From Bacteroidota bacterium (lineage in GTDB: Bacteria > Bacteroidota > Bacteroidia > UKL13-3), in assembly GCA_027487835.1 (NCBI GenBank), contig JAIYCU010000012.1:200679-264678 (forward strand): DNA of 64,000 nucleotides, read 5' to 3'. Shown here one piece after another: positions 26,986 to 35,528 of the stretch. Numbering within the stretch: position 1 is the stretch's first letter; each line of letters begins with the position of its first letter. The notes beneath the pieces are model-generated. The model had not been told where the DNA came from. It did no database searches and saw only the letters and a list, made by a program, of their open reading frames with translations. The position numbers and the translations under genes are program-made.

Positions 26986-27768
26986 TTATTTACTACTAAA
27001 TCCTTTTAACACACCCCTTTCCGAACCTTTGATAAATGTTAAAATTTCATCGCGCTCCATACTTGGAGCTAGCTCACGTTCTACAATTTCTAATGCCTTA
27101 CTTAAATTAGTATTATGTACAAACAAAACCCTATAAATATCTTGAATTTCGTTGATTTTTTCATTGCTAAAACCAGCGCGTCTTAGACCAACGGAATTTA
27201 CCCCTTCATAGGTAAGGGGATAGCGGCCGGCCTTCACAAAAGGTGGTACATCTTTGCTCACCATGCTTCCACCTTCAATCATCACATTTCTTCCTACAAT
27301 GCCAAATTGATGAATGGCTGATAATCCTCCAATGCGCGCATGGTCTTGTATTGTAACATGACCTGCAACCTGCACACCATTTGCGATAATAACATTATTA
27401 CCCACTATGCAATCATGTGCTAAATGAGTATAAGCCATAATTAAGCAGTTTGAACCAACCTCAGTTTTGAACTTATCTTTGGTACCCCTATTAAGGGTAA
27501 CACATTCTCTGATAGTGGTATTATCTCCTATAATTACATAGGTTTCTTCTCCAACAAATTTTAAATCTTGTGGCACAGCAGAAATAACAGCACCGGGGAA
27601 AATTCTGCAATTTTTACCAATTCTGGCGCCGGGGTAAATGGTTACGTTTGAACCAATCCAAGTACCTTCCCCAATCTCAACATCCTTGTGTATTACAGAA
27701 AACGGATCAACCACCACATTTTCGGCTAAATTAGCTTGCGGGTCTATATATGATAAGCTTTGAATCAT
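26986..27768 (-). CDS. lpxA: UDP-N-acetylglucosamine acyltransferase
   Basis: The first lipid A enzyme, 260 residues. Left-handed beta-helix hexapeptides start at SYIDPQANLAENVVVDPFSVIHKDVEIGEGTWIGSNVTIYPGARIG. The catalytic histidine lies in CLIMAYTHLAHDCIVGN and the acyl-chain region in GLSAIHQFGIVGRNVMIEGGSMVSKDVPPFVKAGR. The C-terminal helical domain has VNSVGLRRAGFS. The ATG at 27768 is preferred to a TTG at 27786. It follows lpxC-fabZ with a single base between stop and start, so the genes are translationally coupled. Confidence 0.95.
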   Translation of the reverse strand: MIQSLSYIDPQANLAENVVVDPFSVIHKDVEIGEGTWIGSNVTIYPGARIGKNCRIFPGAVISAVPQDLKFVGEETYVIIGDNTTIRECVTLNRGTKDKFKTEVGSNCLIMAYTHLAHDCIVGNNVIIANGVQVAGHVTIQDHARIGGLSAIHQFGIVGRNVMIEGGSMVSKDVPPFVKAGRYPLTYEGVNSVGLRRAGFSNEKINEIQDIYRVLFVHNTNLSKALEIVERELAPSMERDEILTFIKGSERGVLKGFSSK

Positions 27769-27769
27769 G

Positions 27770-29158
27770 TTATTTACTTTTTGCAACAGATGCCATTAAC
27801 TCTGCTTCTGCCACGAGTTTATCTCCTACAAAAGCACTACCTTTCATAACGCAAATTCCGCGTCTAATAGGGGATGTAAGATCCAGTCTAAAAACTAATG
27901 TATCGCCAGGTACTACTTTTTCTTTAAACTTAGCATTATCTATTTTCATAAAATAGGTATTGTAATTTTCAGGATCTTCCACCTTAGATAAAATAAGCAC
28001 TCCGCCACTTTGAGCCATGGCCTCAATAATTAGAACACCTGGCATAATTGGGTTTCCTGGGAAATGTCCTTGAAAAAATTGCTCGTTCATGGTTACATTT
28101 TTAACCGCAATAATGTGGTTTTGGCCCATTTCAATTACCTTGTCTACTAACAAGAAAGGAAACCTGTGGGGCAATAGTTTTTCAATGTCTTGGGCGGTAT
28201 AAACAGGTGTGCGGTTAGGGTCATTTTTAGGAACTTTGTGCGAACTCCGCGTTTTTTTAATTAATGCTTTAATCTTTTTACCAAAGGCAACATTGGCAGC
28301 ATGACCAGGTCTTGCAGCCATAATTTGAGCCTTAATTGGCGTTCCAATAAGTGCTAAATCACCAATTAAGTCTAACAACTTATGTCTAGCTGGCTCATTG
28401 TGAAATCTTAAATCAACATTATTTAAAATACCTTCTTTTTTAACTTCAACCTTTGGTTTGTTAAACATTTTAGCCAAATGTTCTAGTTCATTGTCCTCAA
28501 TTACACGGTCAACAATTACAATGGCATTATTTAAATCACCACCTCTAATCAGTCCGTTATTATAAAGCAATTCAAGTTCGTGTAAAAAACAAAAAGTCCT
28601 ACAACTCGAAATTTCTTTTTCAAACTCCTTTAAACTTGTAATAGAAGCATGTTGACTACCCAATACAGGTGAATTATAATCTACCATAACCGTTAAACGA
28701 TAATCGTCTAAAGGCATAGCAATCATTTCTACATTTCTATCATCTTCTGTATAGTAAATATTTTGTGGTATGGTAAAATATTCTCTTTCAGCTTCCAATT
28801 CAGTAATACCTGCATCACGCAAAGATTTCATAAAAAACTTTGAGCTTCCGTCCATAATAGGCGTTTCACCACCGTCAATTTGAACAATGCAATTATCAAT
28901 TTCTAAACCCGCTAATGCAGCCATTACATGCTCTACTGTAGCAATCCTTGCCCCATTTTGTTCAATGGTTGTGCCTCGGCTGGTATCTACAACATTATCT
29001 ACGTCTGCATCAACAATAGGTTGTCCGGGTAAATCTACCCTTTGAAATTTAATGCCGTAATTATCGGCAGCTGGCAAAAAGGTCATATGCACATTCTGAC
29101 CTGTATGAAGACCTACGCCTTCTAAACTTACCGCTTTTGCAATGGTTGTTTGCTTCAT
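27770..29158 (-). CDS. lpxC-fabZ: Bifunctional LpxC deacetylase / FabZ dehydratase fusion
   Basis: A 462-residue fusion found across Bacteroidota. Residues 1-300 are LpxC (the committed deacetylase step of lipid A): GVGLHTGQNVHMTFLPA, the zinc histidine in ATVEHVMAALAG, and RFHNEPARHKLLDLIGDLALIG. Residues about 318-462 are FabZ (3-hydroxyacyl-ACP dehydratase): DIEKLLPHRFPFLLVDKVIEM, then FFQGHFPGNPIMPGVLIIEAMAQSGG with catalytic His and Glu. The join places control of the 3-hydroxyacyl-ACP pool, shared by fatty acid and lipid A synthesis, on one polypeptide. Confidence 0.97.
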   Translation of the reverse strand: MKQTTIAKAVSLEGVGLHTGQNVHMTFLPAADNYGIKFQRVDLPGQPIVDADVDNVVDTSRGTTIEQNGARIATVEHVMAALAGLEIDNCIVQIDGGETPIMDGSSKFFMKSLRDAGITELEAEREYFTIPQNIYYTEDDRNVEMIAMPLDDYRLTVMVDYNSPVLGSQHASITSLKEFEKEISSCRTFCFLHELELLYNNGLIRGGDLNNAIVIVDRVIEDNELEHLAKMFNKPKVEVKKEGILNNVDLRFHNEPARHKLLDLIGDLALIGTPIKAQIMAARPGHAANVAFGKKIKALIKKTRSSHKVPKNDPNRTPVYTAQDIEKLLPHRFPFLLVDKVIEMGQNHIIAVKNVTMNEQFFQGHFPGNPIMPGVLIIEAMAQSGGVLILSKVEDPENYNTYFMKIDNAKFKEKVVPGDTLVFRLDLTSPIRRGICVMKGSAFVGDKLVAEAELMASVAKSK

Positions 29159-29218
29159 AATAATACTGCAAAAAAAAGAAAAGCAGTCAAATTGCCCGCT
29201 ATTTCTAATTTTTTTTTA

Positions 29219-30253
29219 TTAACCTTTTAATTGTTTAATCTCCTTTTCTAACTCCTCTACCCGTTTTAGTAGCTGTGGAAGCTTTCTAAAAATTGCAGTT
29301 GAACGTAAATTATCCTTTACATCAAATGCTGGTGTACCAAACCACTTTCCATTTGGGGTTGAAATACTGGCTAAAACACCTGATTGTCCACCAAACTGAC
29401 TTCCTTCTGCAACCGTGATGTGCCCACCTATGCCAACTTGCCCTCCTACTACGCAATATGGACCAACTTTACTACTACCCGCAACGCCAGATTGTGAGGC
29501 CATTACCGTGTGTGCACCAACATCTGCATTGTGAGCTACTTGAACCATATTGTCTAGTTTTACCCCTTGTCTTACATAGGTTGAACCCAAAGTTGCTCTA
29601 TCTACTGTGCAATTGGCTCCTATTTCTACATCGTTTTCAATTATTACATTACCTGTTTGAGGTATTTTCTTATATGTTTTATCTGCTAAAGGAGCAAAAC
29701 CAAAACCATCACTTCCAATAATGGTACCACCATGAATAATGCAATTATCGCCTATTTCACAATCATAATATATTTTTACCCCTGGGTATAAAATGGTATT
29801 TTTACCAACCTTGACACCTTTGCCTAAATAAACTTGTGGATAAATTTTACTTCCTTCTCCAATGCTAACTTCGGCTGAAACATATGAATAAGCGCCAATA
29901 TAAATATCTTTAGCTAGTTTTGCACTTGAATCAACAAAGCTCTGATTTTCTATACCAACAAGCTCTTGGGATACATTGCTAAATTTTTCTAATAAAAAGG
30001 TAAATGCAGCATAAGCATCCTCCACTTTAATTAAAGTAGTTGCATAATTTGATGTAGGTTGAAAAGTTTTATTAACTAACACTGCCGTTGATTGGGTTGT
30101 ATACAAATAAGGTTCATATTTAGCATTGGCTAAAAATGAAAGAGCACCTTCAAAACCTTCCTCGATTTTTGCGACGGTATGAACCATTTGACTCCCATCG
30201 CCAACCACCTCTCCGCTAAGAAGATGCGCTAATTCATTTAAGCTTATTTGCAT
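29219..30253 (-). CDS. lpxD: UDP-3-O-acylglucosamine N-acyltransferase
   Basis: The third lipid A enzyme, 344 residues. The N-terminal uridine-binding domain (about 1-105) includes GALSFLANAKYEPYLYTT. The beta-helix carries GKNTILYPGVKIYYDCEIGDNCIIHGGTIIGSDGFGFAPLADKTYKKIPQTGNVIIENDVEIGANCTVDRATLGSTYV with the expected GSDGFGF motif; the catalytic histidine is in VQVAHNADVG. A C-terminal helix (LPQLLKRVEELEKEIKQLKG) is a short coiled coil. It lies 60 bases before lpxC-fabZ and 7 bases after the HD-domain gene. Confidence 0.95.
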   Translation of the reverse strand: MQISLNELAHLLSGEVVGDGSQMVHTVAKIEEGFEGALSFLANAKYEPYLYTTQSTAVLVNKTFQPTSNYATTLIKVEDAYAAFTFLLEKFSNVSQELVGIENQSFVDSSAKLAKDIYIGAYSYVSAEVSIGEGSKIYPQVYLGKGVKVGKNTILYPGVKIYYDCEIGDNCIIHGGTIIGSDGFGFAPLADKTYKKIPQTGNVIIENDVEIGANCTVDRATLGSTYVRQGVKLDNMVQVAHNADVGAHTVMASQSGVAGSSKVGPYCVVGGQVGIGGHITVAEGSQFGGQSGVLASISTPNGKWFGTPAFDVKDNLRSTAIFRKLPQLLKRVEELEKEIKQLKG

Positions 30254-30260
30254 GCTATGT

Positions 30261-31499
30261 TTAATTTACTGGTGTATTTTTAGGATAACAAAGGAAATAT
30301 TTGGTTACCGAACGTGCAAGTGTTTCAATATTATATTGATCTGAAGCCTTTGCAATATCCAATAATGTCCCGTCTTTATAAAGAATATTTATATGAAAAT
30401 GATCCAAGTTATAGGCCCTGTTTCTAACAAAGTCTGTGTAAACAAAGTAATTGGAATCTTCTTGATTTAACTTCTTTTGGGTCATAACAGAGGCTTTTAA
30501 GACATCAACCGCTTGATCTGAAAAAGGCTCATTTGATAATATAATCTTAGGTAATTGCCTGTCGCGCAACATTAAACACAAATCGCTTAAAATGGCATCC
30601 TCATGGTTACACCAAACTTTGATAGAGGTCATTATATCATCATCATCTAATTGTGTATAAGCCTTTATGCCTTCCTTATCTAAGAAAAAACTTTTTGCAT
30701 TAGGTTGTTGATATAAAAAATAATGAAGCGCAGGAGAAGCAAATAAAATCTCACCTTTGGCAGCTAATTCAAAGGCTCTTTCCATTGCTTTAATTAAAAC
30801 ACTTTCTGCTGCAACAACTGTTTTATGTAAGTAAACTTGCCAATACATGAGTCGTCTCGCGATCAAAAACTTCTCAATACTATAAATTCCCTTCTCATCT
30901 ACCACCAATTCCCCTTCAAAAACATTTAACATTTTAATAATCCGATCTTGACCCACCACGCCTTCTTGGACGCCACTAAAAAAGCTATCTCTTCTAAGGT
31001 AATCCAATCTATCCATGTCTAACTGACTACTAACCAATTGGTGCAAAAATCTTTTATGGTAACGATTGGTGAATATTTCAATGCACAAATCAAGCCTACC
31101 TTTCATCTCAATATTCATTTGTTCCATTAAATAAACTGAAATTTGTTCATGTGACAATCCTTTTACCAGCATATTCTCAAGGGTATGCGAGAAGGGTCCA
31201 TGTCCAATGTCATGTAATAAAATTGCTGCAAATACTGCTTCTTTTTCGTTTGGTTCGACCCGAACCCCCTTTTGCTCCAAAGTTGAGATGGCATCTTGAG
31301 TAAGGCTCATAGCTCCAATTACATGCTGGAAACGCGTATGCTGAGCCCCAGGGTATACATAATTTGAAAGACCCAATTGTTTAATGCGTCTTAATCGCTG
31401 GAACCAAGGATGGGAAATGATATCATAAACCAAGTCACATGGTATGCTTACAAATCCATAAACTGGATCATTAAAATTTTTGAGTTTATTTAGCGACAC
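30261..31499 (-). CDS. HD-domain phosphohydrolase (dGTPase-like)
   Basis: A 412-residue HD-superfamily protein close to the YdhJ/SAMHD1-like group: FNDPVYGFVSIPCDLVYDIISHPWFQRLRRIKQLGLSNYVYPGAQHTRFQHVIGAM, then the HD pair in LLHDIGHGPFSHTLE and SSQLDMDRLDYLRRDSFFSG. It probably hydrolyses nucleoside triphosphates or a nucleotide signal. The frame extends to an ATG at 31550, overlapping the divergent porX by 10 bases. Homologues start just before FNDPVYGF, so I prefer the GTG at 31499; a TATATTTG element upstream (31527-31534) agrees. It is the first gene of the lpxD-lpxC/fabZ-lpxA run. Confidence 0.85.
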   Translation of the reverse strand: MSLNKLKNFNDPVYGFVSIPCDLVYDIISHPWFQRLRRIKQLGLSNYVYPGAQHTRFQHVIGAMSLTQDAISTLEQKGVRVEPNEKEAVFAAILLHDIGHGPFSHTLENMLVKGLSHEQISVYLMEQMNIEMKGRLDLCIEIFTNRYHKRFLHQLVSSQLDMDRLDYLRRDSFFSGVQEGVVGQDRIIKMLNVFEGELVVDEKGIYSIEKFLIARRLMYWQVYLHKTVVAAESVLIKAMERAFELAAKGEILFASPALHYFLYQQPNAKSFFLDKEGIKAYTQLDDDDIMTSIKVWCNHEDAILSDLCLMLRDRQLPKIILSNEPFSDQAVDVLKASVMTQKKLNQEDSNYFVYTDFVRNRAYNLDHFHINILYKDGTLLDIAKASDQYNIETLARSVTKYFLCYPKNTPVN

Positions 31500-31526
31500 T
31501 AGATTTATATATATTGCGTTACTTCG

Positions 31527-31534
31527 CAAATATA
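31527..31534 (-). promoter_or_regulatory. Candidate -7 element (TATATTTG) for the HD-lpx operon
   Basis: Reads TATATTTG on the minus strand, an exact TAnnTTTG, 27 bases before the proposed GTG start. No good -33 TTTG is seen. The site lies just before porX on the other strand, so the two promoters are packed back to back. Confidence 0.35.
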
Positions 31535-31540
31535 TAAAAT

Positions 31541-33091
31541 ATGAACGCATCCATACTCTGGGCCGACGATGAGATTGATCTTCTTAAGCCACACATTTTG
31601 TTTTTAACCAACAAAGGATATACGGTAGACAAGGTTACCAATGGAGTAGACGCCGTAGAAAAAGTTAAATCGCAAAATTATGATGTGATTTTTTTGGATG
31701 AAAATATGCCTGGAATTTCTGGCATCGAAACACTTTCCCAAATAAAGCAACTTAAGCCTGATATCCCAATTGTTATGATTACCAAAAGTGAAGAGGAACA
31801 TATAATGGAAGATGCCATTGGAAATCAAATTGCAGATTATTTAATTAAGCCAGTTAATAGCAGTCAAATATTACTTTCTTTAAAGAAAATATTGGATGGA
31901 AGACAATTGGTAACTGAGAAAACAGCTCAAAATTATCAGCAAGAGTTTAGGCAATTAAGCATGGATTTATATGATGTATCCAATTTTGAGGGTTGGGTAA
32001 ACATGTATAGAAAGTTGGTGTATTGGGAATTAGAATTGGCAAAAAGTGGAGAAACAGGCATGGATGAAATCTTGGCCATGCAAAAAAGAGACGCAAATAA
32101 TGGTTGGTCTAAATTCATTAAAGATAATTACCTAAAATTCCTAAAAAAATCTGATGAGCAAACACCTGTGATGTCTCATACAGCCTTTAATAGAAAGGTA
32201 ATTCCTCTTTTAAAAGACGAAACGCCTACCTTTCTTATTTTAATAGACAATTTTAGATTTGACCAATGGAAAGTAATCCAACAACAACTTAACGAACTTT
32301 TCTCTGTTGTAATGGATGATTTATATTTAACCATTTTACCAACTACCACGCATTATGCTAGAAACTCCTTTTTTGCTGGAATGCTTCCAAGTGAAATAGA
32401 AAAACTTTACCCAAATTTATGGGTCAACGAAGAAGAAGATGAAGGTAAAAACATTCATGAAGAAGATTTATTAGGCAGACAATTATTGCGCGCAGGTGTA
32501 AAAGAAAAATTTAGCTATACCAAAATTACCCATTTAAATGCTGGAAAAGATTTAGCAGAAAACGTTGCCAACATGTGGAACAATCATCTTAATGTAATCG
32601 TTTACAATTTTGTGGATATGTTGAGTCATGCCCGCACAGAAATGAATGTGATGAAAGAACTAGCAGAGGATGAAGCAGCTTATAGAAGTATTACGGCTAG
32701 TTGGTTTGAACATTCGCCTCTTTTTGATGCCATCAAAAAAATTGCTAGTAAAAAGGCCCGTGTAATTATCACTACAGACCATGGAAGCATAAGGGTAAGC
32801 AACCCAATAAAAATTGTAGGAGATAGAAATACTAGTACCAACCTAAGATACAAACAAGGCAGAAATTTAAACTATAATGAAAAGGATTTATTTACCATTA
32901 AAAACCCTGGAGAGGCATTCTTACCTAAACAAAATGTAAGTTCCACTTATGTTTTTTCAATGGGAGAAGATTTTATGGTTTACCCCAATAATTATAACTA
33001 CCATGTTAATATGTACAACAATTCTTTTCAACATGGAGGTATTAGTTTAGAAGAAATGTTAGTTCCATTTATAGTACTAGAAACAAAATAA
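31541..33091 (+). CDS. porX: Type IX secretion response regulator PorX
   Basis: A 516-residue protein. Residues 1-125 are a CheY-like receiver (acidic pair D9/D10, phospho-acceptor Asp53 in VIFLDENMPG, lysine in YLIKPVN). A helical linker follows, and from about residue 205 a PglZ/alkaline-phosphatase-like domain with LILIDNFRFDQW, PTTTHYARNSFFAGMLPSEI, NFVDMLSHAR and ITTDHGSIRV. PorX is known to control type IX secretion genes with PorY and, from published structural work on the family, to be a zinc-dependent phosphodiesterase on oligonucleotides. The presence of two type IX cargo genes in this window agrees with a working system. A soluble histidine kinase gene follows at 79 bases. Confidence 0.95.
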   Translation: MNASILWADDEIDLLKPHILFLTNKGYTVDKVTNGVDAVEKVKSQNYDVIFLDENMPGISGIETLSQIKQLKPDIPIVMITKSEEEHIMEDAIGNQIADYLIKPVNSSQILLSLKKILDGRQLVTEKTAQNYQQEFRQLSMDLYDVSNFEGWVNMYRKLVYWELELAKSGETGMDEILAMQKRDANNGWSKFIKDNYLKFLKKSDEQTPVMSHTAFNRKVIPLLKDETPTFLILIDNFRFDQWKVIQQQLNELFSVVMDDLYLTILPTTTHYARNSFFAGMLPSEIEKLYPNLWVNEEEDEGKNIHEEDLLGRQLLRAGVKEKFSYTKITHLNAGKDLAENVANMWNNHLNVIVYNFVDMLSHARTEMNVMKELAEDEAAYRSITASWFEHSPLFDAIKKIASKKARVIITTDHGSIRVSNPIKIVGDRNTSTNLRYKQGRNLNYNEKDLFTIKNPGEAFLPKQNVSSTYVFSMGEDFMVYPNNYNYHVNMYNNSFQHGGISLEEMLVPFIVLETK

Positions 33092-33170
33092 TAAACATAT
33101 ATTTTATTGATAGATATCATTTATGATTTAGTGGGCAGAACCTACATTTACTAAAAGAATTTCAAGTAAA

Positions 33171-34658
33171 ATGAAACAACCCCATCCTGAAAGTTTATGG
33201 CTCGCAGAAAAAGCAAATGAGGCTGCCAAAATTGGTTATTGGGAACTAGACCTTATTTCTAACAAACTCGTTTGGAGTAAAATAACTAAATTGATTCATG
33301 ATCTTGACGAGAATGTAGAGCCCGATTTAGAAAATGCAATAAACTTTTATAAGGAAGGCGAAAGTAGAAAGGTAATTACTGAAGCAGTTGAAAAGGCCAT
33401 TGCATTTGGCTTGGATTATGATATTGAAGTTTCCATCATTACGCCTAAAGGTAAGGAAAAATGGGTAAGAACCATTGGTCAATCTTTATTTGAAAATGGC
33501 AAATGCATCAAACTTTTTGGCACTTTTCAGGATATTGATTCACAAAAACTAACCACATTGGCATTGTCAACTGAAAAATTGAGAAATGAACAAATTCTTG
33601 CTAGTTCTGGTTTAGGTACTTGGGAATGGAATGTACAAACTGGTGAAACAATTTTTAATGAAAAATGGGCCGAAATCTTAGGATATACATTGCAAGAACT
33701 ATTGCCAATTAGCATTCAAACCTGGGATCAATTAGTTCACCCTGACGACCTAGAAGAATCAGATAAACTCCTTCAACAATGTTTCAACGGCACCAAGTCG
33801 TTTTATGAAACGGAAGCTAGAATGAAACACAAAAATGGCAGTTGGGTTTGGGTGTATGACCGCGGAATGGTTATTTCAAGAACAGAGGAAGGCGAACCCT
33901 TAATGATGTTTGGCATCCATCAAGATATTACAAAAAGGAAAAATGCAGAAACTGAACTTTTTGGTGTAATTTCTTTAGTTAAATCCCAAAACGTTAAATT
34001 TAAAAACTACTCACATATCGTAAATCACAACCTAAGAAGCCATGCTGGGAATATAAAACGACTCTTAGAATTAGCCCTCGATACTGACGAATCTGCAGAA
34101 CAAGAAGAACTTTTAACATTTACCCAAACTGCCGCTAAAAACCTGCTAGATACCATTGGAAATTTATCCAAAATGACCAATGTAAATGATGACATAACCA
34201 ATCAATTAGAAGATTTATCCCTTTCAAAAGCTACCCAAAAAGCCGTTGAAAATGTTCTTGGACTCGCAAATGTTTCTGCTATTCAAATTCGAAATGAGGT
34301 GCCATTTGATTTTTATGTTAAAGCCATACCTGCCTTTTTAGACAGCATAATTCTAAACTTATTAACCAATGCCATTAAGTATAGCACCCAAGAGCGTTTA
34401 CCAGAAATAGTTATTAAGGCATCAGAAAATCAAGAATTTGTTATATTAGCAGTACAAGATAATGGTTTAGGAATTGACCTTAAAAAACACGGAGAAAAAT
34501 TATTTGGAATGTACCAAACCTTTCATAATAATAATAAGGAGGCAAGGGGAATTGGATTGTTTCTAACAAAAACTCAAATTGAGGCAATGGGCGGCCTTAT
34601 AGAAGTTGAAAGTGCTTCAAATGTTGGCAGCACTTTTAGCGTTTTCTTTAAAAAATAA
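33171..34658 (+). CDS. Soluble PAS-PAS sensor histidine kinase
   Basis: A 495-residue cytoplasmic kinase with no membrane segment. PAS 1 lies at about 10-130 (IGYWELDLISNKLVWSK) and PAS 2 at about 140-262 (LGTWEWNVQTGETIFNEKWAEILGYTLQELLP, ending GIHQDITKRKNAE). The dimerisation/phospho-acceptor helix is NYSHIVNHNLRSHAGNIKRLLEL near residues 280-300. The ATPase domain has LLTNAIKYS (N box), VQDNGLGIDL and GIGLFLTKTQIEAMGG. It follows porX by 79 bases, so PorX or another receiver may be its partner. The known PorX kinase PorY is membrane-bound, so this is probably not PorY. Confidence 0.88.
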   Translation: MKQPHPESLWLAEKANEAAKIGYWELDLISNKLVWSKITKLIHDLDENVEPDLENAINFYKEGESRKVITEAVEKAIAFGLDYDIEVSIITPKGKEKWVRTIGQSLFENGKCIKLFGTFQDIDSQKLTTLALSTEKLRNEQILASSGLGTWEWNVQTGETIFNEKWAEILGYTLQELLPISIQTWDQLVHPDDLEESDKLLQQCFNGTKSFYETEARMKHKNGSWVWVYDRGMVISRTEEGEPLMMFGIHQDITKRKNAETELFGVISLVKSQNVKFKNYSHIVNHNLRSHAGNIKRLLELALDTDESAEQEELLTFTQTAAKNLLDTIGNLSKMTNVNDDITNQLEDLSLSKATQKAVENVLGLANVSAIQIRNEVPFDFYVKAIPAFLDSIILNLLTNAIKYSTQERLPEIVIKASENQEFVILAVQDNGLGIDLKKHGEKLFGMYQTFHNNNKEARGIGLFLTKTQIEAMGGLIEVESASNVGSTFSVFFKK

Positions 34659-34673
34659 ACGATATTTGGTGCC

Positions 34674-35507
34674 ATGAAAAAGTTATTATTTTTTACTTTT
34701 ACCCTAGCCCTCCTATTTGTTTCCGCTTGCCAAAGCGAAAAAGACGCTTCTTTTGAAGATCCTTGTGGTGGAAAAGCACCAGGTGGAGCTGTTGGTTTGC
34801 TTATGAGCATTAACCAAGATAAACAACTTGGACTATCTGCTGTTAACCAAATTGAAAGCGACCCAACTAATTTTCCTATTTTAGATTCAGCCACAAACTC
34901 TGTAGCTTACGGGCATATATACAGAATTAGAAACAATATCTTAAACTCAGGAAAAGTCTATTACAAAAATGAATTTCCATGGAGAATTAGAATTATTAAA
35001 GATGATAAAACTCTAAATGCCTTTTGTACGCCTGGTGGATATATTTATGTTTATACTGGACTCGTAAAGTTTTTAGATAATGAAACCCAACTCGCCGGTG
35101 TGATGGGACACGAAATTGCTCATGCTGATAGAAGACATAGCGCCAATCAAATGCTTAAACAATTAGGCGTGCAAGTTTTGTTAGAAATTCTAACGCAAGG
35201 AGACCCAGGCCAACTGGCCTCCCTCGGCGCACAATTATTGGCCCTTAAGTTTAGTAGAACAGACGAAACAGAAGCTGATGATTATAGTGTTCGTTACCTT
35301 TATGGAACCGAATACGACCCTCAAGGAGCAAAATTCTTCTTCCAAAAAATTGGTGGAGAAAGTTCGCCACCAGAATTCTTAAGCACTCATCCCAACCCAG
35401 ATAACCGTGTACAAAATATAGAAGCAACTTGGACATGCCTTGGTAGTGGCGGAGATAATGAGCTTTTTGCTCAACGATACCAAGAATTTAAAAGCAGCCT
35501 TCCTTAA
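34674..35507 (+). CDS. M48 family metalloprotease, lipoprotein
   Basis: A 277-residue predicted lipoprotein: signal peptide and lipobox LLFVSAC at residues about 13-19, so anchored in an envelope membrane facing the periplasm. The zinc site is HEIAHADRRHS with the third ligand in DETEADDYSVRYL, which is the M48 (BepA/LoiP/Oma1) arrangement; the NPDNR region near the end is typical. It probably degrades or helps fold outer-membrane proteins. It follows the kinase by 15 bases and precedes a convergent DUF5686 outer-membrane protein. Confidence 0.9.
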   Translation: MKKLLFFTFTLALLFVSACQSEKDASFEDPCGGKAPGGAVGLLMSINQDKQLGLSAVNQIESDPTNFPILDSATNSVAYGHIYRIRNNILNSGKVYYKNEFPWRIRIIKDDKTLNAFCTPGGYIYVYTGLVKFLDNETQLAGVMGHEIAHADRRHSANQMLKQLGVQVLLEILTQGDPGQLASLGAQLLALKFSRTDETEADDYSVRYLYGTEYDPQGAKFFFQKIGGESSPPEFLSTHPNPDNRVQNIEATWTCLGSGGDNELFAQRYQEFKSSLP

Positions 35508-35528
35508 TTATTTAAAAAAGAATTTGTG

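Noticed and set aside
33171..34658. Calling the histidine kinase PorY
   Set aside because: PorY is a membrane kinase; this protein has two PAS domains and no membrane segment.
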